DNA of 64,000 bases from Alentia gelatinosa (taxonomy: Eukaryota > Annelida > Polychaeta > Phyllodocida > Polynoidae): NCBI GenBank assembly GCA_950022655.1, contig OX465582.1:91960704-92024703 (forward strand), read 5' to 3'. The notes below the pieces were generated by a model. It was given only the letters and a program-made list of their open reading frames with translations. It did not search any database and was not told the DNA's origin. This document shows, in pieces, positions 11,550-22,434 of the stretch (within the stretch, counting starts at the first letter, position 1; each line of letters begins with the position of its first letter). A program made the position numbers and the translations under genes.

Positions 11550-11690
11550 GTAAGACCTGGACACTGGGTAGATTCGATTTGTGAAAGTGTGTGTAATATA
11601 CAGAAACAGGGTTACTGTGGCTGAACGGGATATATAATATACGCCGTGATTTTGACGATCAGATGAATCGATGGTACATAGAGTTTGAAC

Positions 11691-11885
11691 TGGGACCCGT
11701 TTATTAGACGGAATAATCGTTAATAGCGACCGTTTTGAGGACCTAGTCTTACTATCATACATTTGGCGATATTTATCGAACCCTTGGAACCAATGATTGC
11801 TGTAATATATTTATCTTGAAAACCGTCTTGAATGTTTAATAATCGCTATTAACGATTATCCCGTCTAAAAAGACGAGTCCCTGGC
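11691..11885. mobile_element. GGGACCCG MITE, copy 1
   Basis: The ends are GGGACCCGTTTATTAGACGG and the inverted CCCGTCTAAAAAGACGAGTCCC. Inside both ends is AATCGTTAATAGCGA or its complement. The middle carries ATCATACATTTGG and TATCTTGAAAAC, as in the next copy. Confidence 0.8.
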
Positions 11886-12089
11886 ATATCCCAGGCTGGT
11901 CAAGTCCGTGATCTGAGAGGTGTTTTATCGTAGAGATGATCGTTCATTGACACCATTTCCGTTGCATAACTCAATTATCGTACCTGAGTATGTACGGCCA
12001 CACAGGTATATCCAAATGGGTCTTAGACCATCAGCGATCGTTTCAACCCAACAGGTCTATACAACACTTTGTCTGTGAAACATCTCCCT

Positions 12090-12262
12090 GGGACCCGTTT
12101 TTTAGACGCGATAATCGTTAATAGTGACCGTTTTGTAATTATCATACATTTGGTAATAATTATCGAACCATTTGTGCCAATAGTCGTTGTATTTTTCTTG
12201 AAAACTCATGATACGTTTATTAATCGCTATTAACGATTATCGCGTCCAAAAAACGGGTCCCT
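12090..12262. mobile_element. GGGACCCG MITE, copy 2
   Basis: The terminal inverted repeats (GGGACCCGTTTTTTAGACGC with its complement GCGTCCAAAAAACGGGTCCC) are nearly perfect over about 36 bp and continue as GATAATCGTTAATAG. The 170-bp body has no coding capacity. It is the best-preserved copy of three. Confidence 0.85.
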
Positions 12263-12535
12263 GATCTCTCCACTTTTATATTTCACCGCGGACTTGAATC
12301 AAGGACGAGTCCGTGAATTGACCAAGTAATTATCACGTACAGACACAGTATGCCTGTTTTGGTATAATATTCCTGAAAATAGCCATTTTTTACCTTTGCT
12401 TTCTATCGAGGCATCTAGAAGATTCACAGGTAGAATGTTCACGCCCTCATTTCCATTAATAATCATTGTTGTGACACGTCCTGTACTGTGTTATGTATTA
12501 CCTTTCTTTATATGTTTAAAAACAAGCAGTGAAAA

Positions 12536-12625
12536 TAATGGGTAGAACTCGATGTTAGAAGGACTACAATATCATAAACGTAGAACTCGATGTTAGAAGG
12601 ACTACAATAACATAAACAACAAGGA
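12536..12625 (+). repeat. short tandem duplication (~44 bp x2)
   Basis: GTAGAACTCGATGTTAGAAG followed by GACTACAATA and CATAAAC occurs twice back to back. Confidence 0.8.
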
Positions 12626-12804
12626 GTCGCGATGTACATGTATAATATCTGAATAGACTGCTTACATACAACAAAAAAAAAAATCATTGTTGTGGACAGG
12701 GTTGGTTACACTGGCGAGAAGTTTCTCAGATATTTTCCAGTGATAACGATGCGGTCTCATCAATCAGTAACAAAAGAAACGACCCCTTCTCTGTAGGATA
12801 TTAT

Positions 12805-13115
12805 CGTAAAACTGCATGAGTTTTAATCTTGGCCACCGTATGTCACGACTGGAGTTTGGCATAGTGACTTCATGAGGCGAAGCTGAGTGAAGTCTGGAGC
12901 CAAAACTCCAGAAGTGGAATGCGGTGGCCACGATTAAAACAAATCAGGTTTTGATTTTACACTACCCTGTCTCCTCGATTTCGGAATATTACGTGATAAC
13001 AATTCTGTATGCCACTATAGTGGCATATAAAACTACGTATGCCAGTCAGCATGGCATACAGAAACTCAATGTTAAGCCTATGGGATTTTATATTAGGGGT
13101 AGGATAAAAAGAACT
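12805..13115 (-). mobile_element. apex-hairpin element, copy A
   Basis: The long hairpin arms are TTTTAATCTTGGCCACCG and CGGTGGCCACGATTAAAAC. The tip is TGAGGCGAAGCTGAG at 12873-12887 between GACTTCA and TGAAGTC. Then follow GATTTTACACTACCCTG, a second hairpin around ATGCCACTATAGTGGCAT, the box CAATGTTAAGCCTATGGG (13070 on) and TTAGGGGTAGGATAA. It is the same lineage as 21990-22310 (inverted) and 44650-44830. Confidence 0.75.
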
Positions 13116-13274
13116 ACTGTTCTATAAAGCCCGATGAAAACCTGCTTTGCAGAAGACGACTAAAGCTTGTACATCTATTCTTGCTGAATAAAAAAAAAAG
13201 TTTCTCAGATATTTTCTGGTGATAACGTAAAGGTCTCACCAAACAGTGACGAAAGAAACGAACCCTTCTCTGTA

Positions 13275-13277
<3 letters not shown>

Positions 13278-13351
<74 letters not shown>

Positions 13352-13366
13352 TAGATAGATAGATGT
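13278..13366. repeat. (TA)n then (GATA)n microsatellite
   Basis: About 70 bp of TA dinucleotides end in a short TAGA run. Confidence 0.95.
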
Positions 13367-13589
13367 ATATCTCAATCTGAAGGTTACACAATGTGGGTCA
13401 ATAAACAGTATTATATTATCATTGGGAACATATAATTAGGTCAACCGTGACGGGGCAGACTCCGGCGTAGACTCCGGCGCAGACTCCAAGGGCAGGCACG
13501 GTTACCAAGCGGAGGTTTTGGGGCGGTGGGTGGTTGGGGGTGGGGCTATTGCATCCGGAACCGATCCCGGGGAAGTGTATTATAGTATC

Positions 13590-13755
13590 GTACTTGTAAC
13601 CCCACTTATAAGCCAACCCCGCTTATAAGCCAACCCCGTTTATAAGCCAACCCCGGTTATAAGCCAACCCCCAACTTAAGAAAAATGTTATAGGCCGATT
13701 GATCGGACATTACAACTTTAGGAAAACAATAGTTATAAGCCGACCACCTTGTTTT
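13590..13755. repeat. TTATAAGCC-rich fragment of a pogo-like element
   Basis: Four close copies of TTATAAGCCAACCCC precede CAACTTTAGGAAAAC and GTTATAAGCCGACC. The order matches the left half of the complete element at 49252-49575. The right end is missing. Confidence 0.6.
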
Positions 13756-13884
13756 GGGTCCTGGCCCTAACCCCCCCCCCCCCATCCCCACCACTCACAT
13801 CCTTTTTGTAAAATATGAACGTTTCAATGAACGTTTGTACCAATATAGGATATTACATGCTATCTGACAAATTACTACGATAGG

Positions 13885-14668
13885 CCCTTATAAATAATAA
13901 TTCAAAGTTTGATAACTTTTGTGCCATTCATGCTATCAGGAAACAGAATTCAGATCTATAATTATCTCAATCTCCCCTACAATTCAGTGTATAATATTCT
14001 TATATCCAACAGACAGATATACGTTAAAGCTAATGAAGCAGCCTTCAGAGAATCGGGAACAGTCGGTGAAGGTGCGTACAGTGACAATTAAGGTCGTGCA
14101 GAGTTGATCATTACCCCCATGCTAGTAATGGCCGACCCGATTTTATTATCCATCGTATATAATGCCCCCATTGAAAATGTATGGGGACTCAGTAAACCAC
14201 GACCCATTATATAAAACCTGTCAGATATCATAACTGTGGTATACGGATTCTAACCTGTGGTATACTGCCTCAAAACCATGGTATACAGGAAAAAATAGTC
14301 CCTTTTGCTATAGAGCAAAGAAATAGTCCCAATTGTTATACCCTTCAAAATGGCAATTACTGGGTTTAATTTATTCGAAAAGATGGATAATAAATGCAAC
14401 AAACGATGATTTTGCGGACAGGCAGCTCTGTAAACCACTCGCGGTTGACCTCGTGATACACTGGCTAGCGCTCGTGTATTACTACGCGTCAACCTCTCGT
14501 GGTTTACTGCCGCCTGTCCACAAAACCATCGATGATTGTCTATATAATCTGGTCTGTGAAGTGCGTACAGCGACGTAAAGTTCACAGATTCTAACTGACC
14601 CGATGGATCCGTCGGGCAGAGGTGTGACCGGGAGGAATCGGCGTGTCGCTGTCTTATGAGCTTTAAGC
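13885..14668 (+). repeat. CCCGAT-word repeat, copy 2 (interrupted)
   Basis: It aligns with 1376-1760. The flanks ATGGCCGACCCGATTTT and GGTCTGTGAAGTGCGTACAG, which are almost contiguous at 1630-1670, are separated here by the 14143-14548 insertion. Confidence 0.65.
14143..14548 (+). mobile_element. ATTATCCATCG hairpin element, copy 1
   Basis: It runs from ATTATCCATCGTATA to ACCATCGATGATTGTCTATA. It contains three GTGGTATAC-type words, CTATAGAGCAAAGAAATAGT, and a long hairpin: TGCGGACAGGC..GCCTGTCCACA outside, GTAAACCAC..GTGGTTTAC inside, and GATACACTGGCTAGCGCTCG at the tip. The copy at 27985-28373 is closely similar. It sits inside the CCCGAT repeat, so it is the younger insertion. Confidence 0.75.
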
Positions 14669-14975
14669 CTGATGCCCATCTACCGATTCAGGGTTGAGCG
14701 ATTAGTTTGCAAATCGTATAGAAGTCGGTGAACTTGTCGCAGGCAAATTACGTAACTCTTCACTCGATCTGCAGACATTGAGGAGATGGGGTGGTGGATA
14801 TTAGTCCTAAGCAAATCTGTCTACTAATCGGTGGTTCAGCCTTGCCTAGCTTTCCTACATCTACCGACTACGGCCGACTCCGTTAGGATGCCTTGGCTGA
14901 GACAAATTACTGTCCGTTTGTCGCCGACAAAGGTACATGAATGTTCCGAAATCGGTAGATGGACATTGGGCTTTA
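14663..14975. mobile_element. TTAA-flanked element with CCCATCTACCGATT ends
   Basis: The left end TTTAAGCCTGATGCCCATCT continues into ACCGATT. The right end is AATCGGTAGATGGACATTGG followed by GCTTTA. The ends are inverted and share the TTTAAGCC start with other TTAA families in the window. It lies directly against the CCCGAT copy. Confidence 0.6.
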
Positions 14976-15079
14976 TAGTGATAGTTTCAGACCATCATTT
15001 CTATGCAATACCTTGTGCATGAAACACCTCGCAGGGAGTTTGGGAGCCTGAGTGCCTTGGCCTTGGCGACAACTGGACG

Positions 15080-15600
15080 TCCAAGGGAAGGTGGAGGGGG
15101 GGGGGGGAGGCTTAGGGGGGAGGGGGATTGGCGGCGGGAGGAGGGGGAGGGGTCCAACAACTGGTGTTGCCCAAAATTAGCCCAGTTATAAATGGATGTG
15201 GCTATATGAGGAAACCGGGTTACTCTGGTTGTACGTGATAAACACGCGGTAAAATTGACAATAAAAATAACCGATGCCGAAGGCAAAGGTTCGTTTTATC
15301 GTCAATTTTACTAATTATTTATAACATACAGACACAGTATACCTGTTTTTGTATTATTGTGGTAGGGGGTAGGGGGATTGGGGGCGGGAGGAGGGGGGGG
15401 GGGTCTAACAACGGGTGTTGCCCAAAATTATCCCAGGTATAAATGGATGCGGCAGGGGGTGGCTATATAAGGAAACAGGGTTACTGGGGTTGTACGTGAT
15501 ACATACGCGGTACAATTGACGATAAAAAGTACCGATGACGAAGGCAAGTATTTATAACATACAGACACAGTATACCTGTTTTCGTATTATCATATACCTT
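15080..15600 (+). repeat. tandem duplication, ~280 bp x2, G-rich start
   Basis: Both units open with a G-rich run (GGGGGATTGG..GGCGGGAGGAGGGGG). They then share CAAC..GGTGTTGCCCAAAATTA, TATAAATGGATG, GGTTACT..GGTTGTACGTGATA, ACCGATG(C/A)CGAAGGCA and TAACATACAGACACAGTATA. The second unit is somewhat shorter. Confidence 0.7.
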
Positions 15601-15764
15601 AGAATATCCAATGTTTACATTTGCTTCTGGCGAGTTTTTGGATTTCGCCGTCGTACATGCCCCGTACGCCACATACATATCCCGTACATCACCTAGGTGT
15701 CGTACGGATATAAATATGACATGGGTAGGAGCGGGCCGTATGTGTAGGATATAGTACCACAGGT

Positions 15765-16172
15765 ATATAAAAACTAGGAGTAAATAGGATGTTCATCATA
15801 GATGAATGAGCATGCAATTTTAAATGAATAACTATTAAAAGGTTTGGGTTAGATTCAGTCTATGGATAGTTTTCTGTAACCTACTTGCACCCAGTAAACT
15901 TGCCAATTCTGTAACTGCCTGAGTCTATCTATAGGATCCAAACATATCAAAAACCAGTAGGTCAATGGGGTATTTCGGGTTTGGTCATGGTCAGCTGGGC
16001 ACACCTCTAAGACCCTGAGACACTGGCTCCCTGCTCTGCTCTCAATATCACAGTGAGCAGCATGCAGATAGTAAAGGGATAGTTTTCTGGAAGCACACTG
16101 AAAGTTCAATGTGACCACTCTAACCTCTAGATGATGTATATAGCGCATGCAAGCATGCTCTAATAACACAGT
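15765..16172 (-). repeat. R405 interspersed repeat, minus copy
   Basis: It contains all landmarks of the family in the inverted orientation and is close to the 8355-8770 copy. The right boundary is AGCATGCTCTAATAACA. Confidence 0.75.
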
Positions 16173-16237
16173 CAGGTTTGGAGTTGGACTTTGTGACAGA
16201 TAGGTGTATCAGTCTGTGAGGTCAAGACCGGGATGAT

Positions 16238-16926
16238 TTAAGGCCCGGCCCCACTGGTGCGATGCGATTGTCGCAAGTCAATAAAAAGTCATAAACGGCC
16301 GGCGAGGGTCATAAAAACGGCGCCGCCCATCGCATCGCACACAATCGGTCCTGTGGGACCGAACTTGGGCGCGTGTGCGATTGTGTGCGATACGATGAAT
16401 TCATCGCATCGCACATCTTGAAATGTTCATGATGTGCGATGGATTCATTGCACGGGTATGAAGTACTTCTATATATCTCACAGTAGGAGAATGTGGCACA
16501 CCAATTATCAAGCTTTTTTTTTAAAAACCCAGTTCCCAGATCTAAGGAGGTGTATTATCAAGCTGTAAAAACGGCAGGCTAGAGCTGTGAATGCACAGAT
16601 GTCAGTTGGGATCAGAAAAACATTAGTGGAAATATTGTTCATGTAGGAGAGAGGCTCAAATGATATTATCTTTGTTTTACACATGAGAAAATCAGTTTTA
16701 TACAGAAAATAAAGACACTCTATGCTGTTGGCAGAATTCCTTACACAGGTAGTGCCACACATGTTGCGATGAATCCATCGCATCAGTGGGGCATACCCTG
16801 GATATTCTATGCGATTGAGTGCGATCAATCCATCGCAATTGGGGTCATAAACCCTGCCGCGGGGGCATTTATGGGGTTATGAAACGTGTGCGACGATCGC
16901 ATCGCATCAGTGGGGCCGGGACTTTA
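16238..16926. mobile_element. TTAA-flanked element filled with GCGATGCGAT words
   Basis: The left end is TTAAGGCCCGGCCCCACTGG and the right end is CAGTGGGGCCGGGACTTTAG. Words such as GCGATGCGATTG, CATCGCATCGCAC and GTGCGATTGTGTGCGAT occur repeatedly in both orientations for about 200 bp inside the left end and about 150 bp inside the right. An AT-richer centre (16470-16740) lacks them. Dense subterminal words are typical of transposase-binding fields in DNA transposons. No transposase is present. Confidence 0.75.
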
Positions 16927-16959
16927 GTCCGAGAAACTTTGACTGCCTAGCGGACAGTC

Positions 16960-17600
16960 AGAGAGCACAACCGCTTATTCCCATAGTATAGGAAATCACT
17001 TCCTTGGTTCTGAGTAATCCTGTCAATGTCAGTGCATGTTTATGTCCCCTTACCTTCAGAAATGCATAATAAGTCCTTTTCAATGATAATACTTCTGTTT
17101 TGTTCCTTTGTGTTTCTTTCTGGAGCCTTTTTCTCTAACATTTAACCACATCTCACCAATTCCAACTCATGTCGGCCATATTTGATAAGCTGCTTCCTGG
17201 CAAACCCCTGTGTATGATTTCATGCACATTTGAAACAAGTTTTTTGTTATTTTTGGCGCCTGCAGAATGCATTGACATAGATTTTATAAACACTGGCTGT
17301 TCTATTAGTTAGAACTAATGCAAAGGTAGGAAATTACTGTCATTTTACTGCATTTTGCCTCAGGAAACTGTCTACCACAAAATCAGAAACAGTCAACCTA
17401 TATTTACAAGCAAAACGGCTGCTGAGCTGAGATATACATTTTTGGTCGACTAGTTAGCCTAGGGCTCTATGGGACTGCTCTCTGACTGTCTGCACCGCTT
17501 CACAGTCAGAGCCTCTCGGACTAGGATGCCTGTGCATGAGTGTAAGACAGGGAGGGGCAGTGTAACCAGCTCTGACCCAAACAGGACTGGTTTGCACTCA
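16960..17600. other. no gene recognised
   Basis: A loose inverted pair is formed by ACTTTAGTCCGAGA...GACTGCCTAGCGGACAGTCAGAG (16922-16965) and GACTGTCTG...CAGTCAGAGCCTCTCGGACTA (17484-17524). This could be another decayed element about 600 bp long. Nothing coding is seen. Confidence 0.4.
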
Positions 17601-17639
17601 ATGCTGATCACAGGAAATCGTAGATGTTTGTTCTCTTGA

Positions 17640-18436
17640 ACACGCTACATGAATAGGACTAGGAACTAGTAGTATTTTCATCATTGATGGATGAATAACA
17701 ATTAAAAGGATTGGGTTGTTTCTGTAACCCACTTGCACTCCATCAACTTGCCATTTATGCAATTGCCTGAGACAAGGATCCAAACATATCAAATTACAGT
17801 GCGTCAATGAGGTATTTCGGTCTTGAGTGATTGATCATGGTCAGCTGGGCACATCTCTAAGGCACTGAGACACTGGCACCCTGCTCCTTTCCCAATATCT
17901 CAGTGAATAGGACGCAGGTAGTGAAGAGATTTTTTGGAGTATGCTGGAAGTCATATGTGACCCCTCTAACCTTTAAAGCCTGCACCCACCTACCACGATT
18001 CTGGTCCCGATTGGCCTTACAACGGCCTTCCTGACACCATTCCGATTCTATCGTGGGGTCAGCCAAAATCGTGGTAGGTGGAACAGGTTTCTGCGATTCA
18101 CTCTACGATACCTCACGATAGGCTGCGATTGAAAACATCAATCGTAGAGGTCCCGATAATTTCCAACATGTTGGAAATTTCGTAGCCTGTCGTAGGGTAT
18201 CGTAGCAGCCGCTGGTTTTGTCGTGGAGCTATCGTGACCATAGTTTATGTTATTGGTCCTACCAAGGCGTTGCCACCCTCTACGATTTCAAACTGTTGGA
18301 CCTATCGGGGACCTCCCGATAGGTCCCGATTTCCCCACTTCAAATCGTAGCGATCGGGAAGCATGTCGTTGCCTATCGTGGTAGGTGGGGGTCCCCTCTT
18401 AGGCAATGTATATAGGGCGTGCGAGCACGATCTAAC
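17640..18436 (-). repeat. R405 copy split by a TTAA element
   Basis: The family sequence runs on the minus strand to CCCCTCTAACC at about 17971. It resumes after 18402 with AATGTATATAGGGCGTGCGA. The break falls exactly where intact copies read CTCTAACCTCTAGATGATGT. Confidence 0.7.
17973..18402. mobile_element. TTAA-flanked element with CCCACCTACCACGAT ends
   Basis: The left end TTTAAAGCCTGCACCCACCT continues into ACCACGATT. The right end is ATCGTGGTAGGTGGGGGTCC. Words CTACGAT/ATCGTAG and TCCCGAT/ATCGGGA recur in both orientations throughout. It is inserted into an R405 copy, which dates it as the younger of the two. Confidence 0.75.
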
Positions 18437-18639
18437 AACTTGATGACCATTAAACATATACCAATTGCTTTTGTGCCACTACCAGACAGCACCAACTTAC
18501 ACTTACCACTCTGTATTTAGGGGTAGTTATCCAGTGGAGCTTCCCTACATCTAAGGTTCACCATTTCTTTCATCTTTTCTACTCATCCCCTAACTGCACA
18601 GCACATATTGTGGGCAACAACTCTATACAGGAAGCTATG

Positions 18640-19043
18640 TTAAGTGGTGATTCCACCAATACACAAGATCTAGCGAGATCAGCCACGATTTGGGTGCCTT
18701 GCTAAGTCGGGCTAGGTTTGAATAATCGCGTGCCTATTTGTCGCGATGTGTTTTGAGATGCCGCTCGCTCGCTCCAGTCCCTGCATCCTATGGCTACTCT
18801 CCTTGTTGGATCAGTCAGAGAAGGATGCATACTTTAATGAACTTTATTCTCATTATGTTTGATCATTTAATAAATGTTCATAATCAAAGACTTGAGCAAG
18901 TCTACACCAAAACCTACACCCGACACTGCATGGCTACGTTTTGCGACAACGGAGGTACGACACATCGCGACACTGTAAGATATTACAAGATATACCAAGA
19001 TATACCACGACACATTCATTGTGTCGGTGGAATCAGCCCTTAA
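18640..19043. mobile_element. TTAA-flanked element with GATTCCACC ends
   Basis: Exact TTAA duplicates flank inverted ends: GTGGTGATTCCACC on the left and GGTGGAATCAGCCC on the right. The body carries GCGAGATC, ATCGCGACACTG and TTTGCGACAA words. Host sequence is AGCTATG on the left and GCTATCC on the right. Short frames at 18738-19180 are inside this element and not gene-like. Confidence 0.7.
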
Positions 19044-19184
19044 GCTATCCAGTTATTGATATGCTCCTTAATAGCCGGAAAACGTGGCCTATGTACTCAG
19101 ATATTAGGCAAGGTTGGTGCGGACATTTTTCCGGTGCATTGTGGGATCGCACTGAGCTGGTTCCCTGGCCATTACAATAGACCC

Positions 19185-19815
19185 CCTTCACACTGGCGCC
19201 GTCTTGTAATGGCGCCTATGTAAGTCAATCGAAAACGAGACGAGCCCTCTCCACTCAGTCCTGAATATTGATAAAAATACTACTGTTTCTCTAACTTGAA
19301 AGATGGAAATCGGTCTCACGTCATAACTAATCGGCCGATTTGTAAAAACAATACATTGTTAGAATGCTGAGATTTAGGCCTATCTGCTGGTATATATATA
19401 ATATACCTGTGTTATGGCTAACATTTCCTGTCATAGATTGAACATTGGAATTGCTTTAGGTAAAAAATACCAAAACATGTAACCTTCCTGTTTTCACAGA
19501 GATTTATTGAAAAATCTATCGCGATGACCTACAGAAATAACTATCCTAGCTCAATTTCCAAATTCAAATACATAGGCCCCATTTCATTCCCATCCAATGC
19601 GCTTGGTCGTGGTATTAAACAACAGGTGCTAATAGAATTCCTCTTGTGCCTAGGGCGTCACATGTGTGGAATGTTTAAAAAAACCCATAAATCACTAGAG
19701 TTACTTGAATCTGTCACGCAGACTGCTTACAGGACTCCTGGGAGGTGTTTTATAGACAAGGTGTTCCATAGACCTGTTGCGTTGAAACGATCACTGACGG
19801 TCTAACACCTATTTG
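19185..19815. other. no gene recognised
   Basis: AGACCCCCTTCACACTGGCG near 19188 resembles AGACCCTCTTCACACTGGCG at 30535, so a small shared repeat end is present. An open frame of 93 codons at 19524-19805 has no recognisable motif. Confidence 0.35.
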
Positions 19816-19821
19816 GATATA

Positions 19822-20180
19822 TGGCATTTAGCCTATGATCCATGGGCGCTGCCACGACACCCCCCGAGTAGGTGTTCTTCACTAATGGAGGTGAAAAAGT
19901 AGGTGTTCTTCACTAAAGGAGGTGGAAAAGAAGTGAGTGATAATTGGGAAATGTCACAACTTTAGCCTTGCTCACGTATTTATATAAAGTGTTCCATATG
20001 GAAAATATCATGTCTTGGGTTTAATCATTATATCATCCTGTTTTGGGATGGGTGTAGAGAGTCAAGGGAACCATGGTAAAATATTGAAAGGCAGTTGAAT
20101 TTTGTAAGAACAAAGAGCCAGAATACAGGTTTGTCCCCCGAACTCCTAGTGACTGCTTCGTGAACTAACAATTGCTCTCT
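19822..20180 (-). repeat. second arm of the 12-kb-spaced inverted repeat
   Basis: This is the reverse complement of 7190-7550, including the doubled GTGTTCTTCACTAAWGGAGG motif and the CCATGGGCGCTGCC edge. The two copies have drifted by substitutions and small indels. Confidence 0.75.
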
Positions 20181-20189
20181 CCCAGTGAG

Positions 20190-21130
20190 CACTCAAACCT
20201 CCCTGATATCTTCGAATTACCTCGAGTCTAAGATTTATCATAGGCAATAAGATATTTCGACTATAAAACCAAGGGGTCTCTAAGGCTACTAAAAAAACAA
20301 CCTTGTTTCTCATCACCGCGCTCATATGCAAAAACTATTTCAGAAGATTTTTTTTTTTCGTGGTTAAAATAAGACAAATCTTGAGAGAAATTATGAAAAG
20401 TATGTGTATTTAGTATCAAATTAAAGCTCCTGATGCCAGATATGCTTCCAATGTATAAACAGTATAAATCTGAAAACCCCGCGTATGCAGACACCCCGCA
20501 TAAGCGGACACTTTGGCCCGGAACAGAGGGTAACCGCTTACGCATGGTTTTACTGTATGTCTAAAGCCCATTTTATGACACTTTTAAGCCATCTTTGATC
20601 CAGCAAAAAAGAAAAAAAAGGCGCCCTCATCATATTTTTTCATGGCTTGGTGATGAGAAACAAGTTTTTTTTTGAGTGGCCTGAACGGTCACTTTTAGAG
20701 GATATGGCGACTAAAAAAATAGGTCCCCGGTAAAAAGGTGTGGTACTCGTGTCTAACAATCTGTTTTCAATGAGGCATTCTAAGTTATCTTATATATTCA
20801 TTAGTATTAATTTAGTTCGTATTATCATTCATTTTAAACTAATGTAGATAAGTTAATGGGGATCTCGTAAGGGAGAGATTCTATTATCTTATTGTAATTC
20901 TTGTTTCTATATCACCTATACTACCTCGTGGACATGATATTATTTGCAATGTATATCAGTTGGAACGTGTATTATTATTTTTGAAGGTGCCTGAAAAACT
21001 CGACCAGCATCGAGAGGTTCTGTTACTAAAAAAAAATGATAATAAAAAAAGAGGCTTGATTTGCATAGTTCGAGGTCGCTCAGAATATCGCTCTACCTGC
21101 CCTATTGTTTTTTTTCGGACAGGAAACCAG
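20190..21130. other. no gene recognised
   Basis: A small pogo-type end is visible near 20478-20560 (ACCCCGCGTATGCAGACACC ... CGCTTACGCATGGTTTTACT). The rest is AT-rich, with poly-A and poly-T runs. Confidence 0.35.
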
Positions 21131-21136
21131 TGTAAT

Positions 21137-21531
21137 TTGTTTGTTTGGATAGTTTAACGTCCAATATGCTCAATTAGACTTACTTTTGATTGTGATCGAA
21201 TCTATGACAGGAAGTTAAATAGAAATCTCACCCTACACATTTACCTAGGTGAGAGTTCTTTTATTTCCCACACCACATAGACATGGTAAGAGAAGGATTG
21301 GCCTTTGATATAGCAGTAAATCTACCCACTGCTGGGAATGAAGGAGAAGAGTGGATGTACACCATACCACATAGATATGGTATGAGAAGGATTGGCCTTT
21401 GATATAGTTAATCTACCACTGCTGGGGGTGAAGGAGAACAATGGCCTCAGTAGGACTCGAACCCACAAAGTCCTACAACTTTGGGATTACAAAAGTAGTG
21501 TCTTACCACTCTGCCAACTCCCCACCCTACC
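21137..21531 (-). mobile_element. tRNA-derived SINE, full-length
   Basis: On the minus strand the head reads GGGGAGTTGGCAGAGTGG (A box) and then GGGTTCGAGTCCTAC (B box), an RNA polymerase III type II promoter. The body includes an internal near-duplicate of about 90 bp around CCACATAGAYATGGTA. The 3' tail ends GGACGTTAAACTATCC and then CAAACAAACAAA. Related copies lie at 37278-37530 and 46757-47362. Confidence 0.8.
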
Positions 21532-21914
21532 TGTATAATGAGCTCTAAGTGGCCCTACATGGAAATAAATTCATAGGGAATCTACCTTCATATCAGTCAT
21601 GACCTTCGGATGAAAGCACAACCTTCAGATTCCCCGTCGATGTGTTGTAATTGGATTAATTGAAAATTACTGGTATTTATAAACTGATTATTAACACACC
21701 TAATGGTGTACTTGTGAATTATACATTCACTTCCGGGGGAACATTAAAGGACAGTTGGCTCAGTGATTACAGTGTAAATATAGCACTATGTATATATCTA
21801 CCATTATAGACTCAGTTATCACATTATGAATATTATACACTATATCATATCCATCATTGTAGACTCATTCATCACAATGTAAATATATACACAATAATAA
21901 CATGGTTTCAGATA

Positions 21915-22320
21915 CAAAAGACTGTAATCTCCGCGGACTAGACACATAGTAATATCCGAGCAAATACAAGGATATTACATAGAGTCTATTATCCTACTCC
22001 TAATATAAAATCCCATAGGCTTAACATTGGGTTTCCGTATGCCACGCTGACTGGCATACGGAGTTTTATATGCCACTAGTGGCATACAGCATTGTTATTA
22101 CATGATATTCCCAAATCGAGGAGATAGGGTAGGATAAAATCAAAACCTGATTCGTTTTAATCTTGGCCACTGCATTCCACTCCTGATGTTTTGGCTCCGG
22201 ACTTCACTCGGCTTCGCCTCATGAAGTCACTTTGCCAAACTCCAGTCGTGGAATACGGTGGACAAGATTAAACCTCATCCAGTTTTGCGATAGTCTGCGG
22301 AGATTTTGACTGCTTTAATA
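21915..22320 (+). mobile_element. apex-hairpin element copy B, nested in another hairpin element
   Basis: The inner element starts ATCCTACTCCTAATATAAAA, then has the box CATAGGCTTAACATTG and a TATGCCACTAGTGGCATA hairpin. GGGTAGGATAAAATC follows, then arms CGTTTTAATCTTGGCCAC..GTGGACAAGATTAAAC with the tip CTCGGCTTCGCCTCA at 22207-22221. Flanking it are GACTGTAATCTCCGCGGACT (21920 on) and GTCTGCGGAGATTTTGACT (22305 on). These look like the two arms of a hairpin element of the 45120-45265 type split by this insertion. Confidence 0.7.
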
Positions 22321-22434
22321 TGAAATCAGTTAATATTATATTAATTATTCAGCAATGCAAATTAAATTATCAAAGACAGAATGACTACCGATCTTCTCAC
22401 ATACTATCCACTATTACAAGATAATATATATATA

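Noticed and set aside
11049..11762. 237-codon minus-strand open frame
   Set aside because: It overlaps C and CA runs and the first GGGACCCG MITE, ends in poly-Gly from the C tract, and has no domain. It opposes a better leader-exon reading on the + strand.
12280..12330. a hammerhead-ribozyme-like fold (GGACTTGAATCAAGGACGAG)
   Set aside because: Only a simple short hairpin is present. The CTGANGA and GAAA core motifs are missing.
19524..19805. 93-codon open frame
   Set aside because: No motif, and the surrounding DNA is transposon-rich.
21440..21531. a functional tRNA gene
   Set aside because: A and B boxes are present but acceptor-stem pairing is not convincing, and the sequence continues into a SINE body repeated elsewhere.
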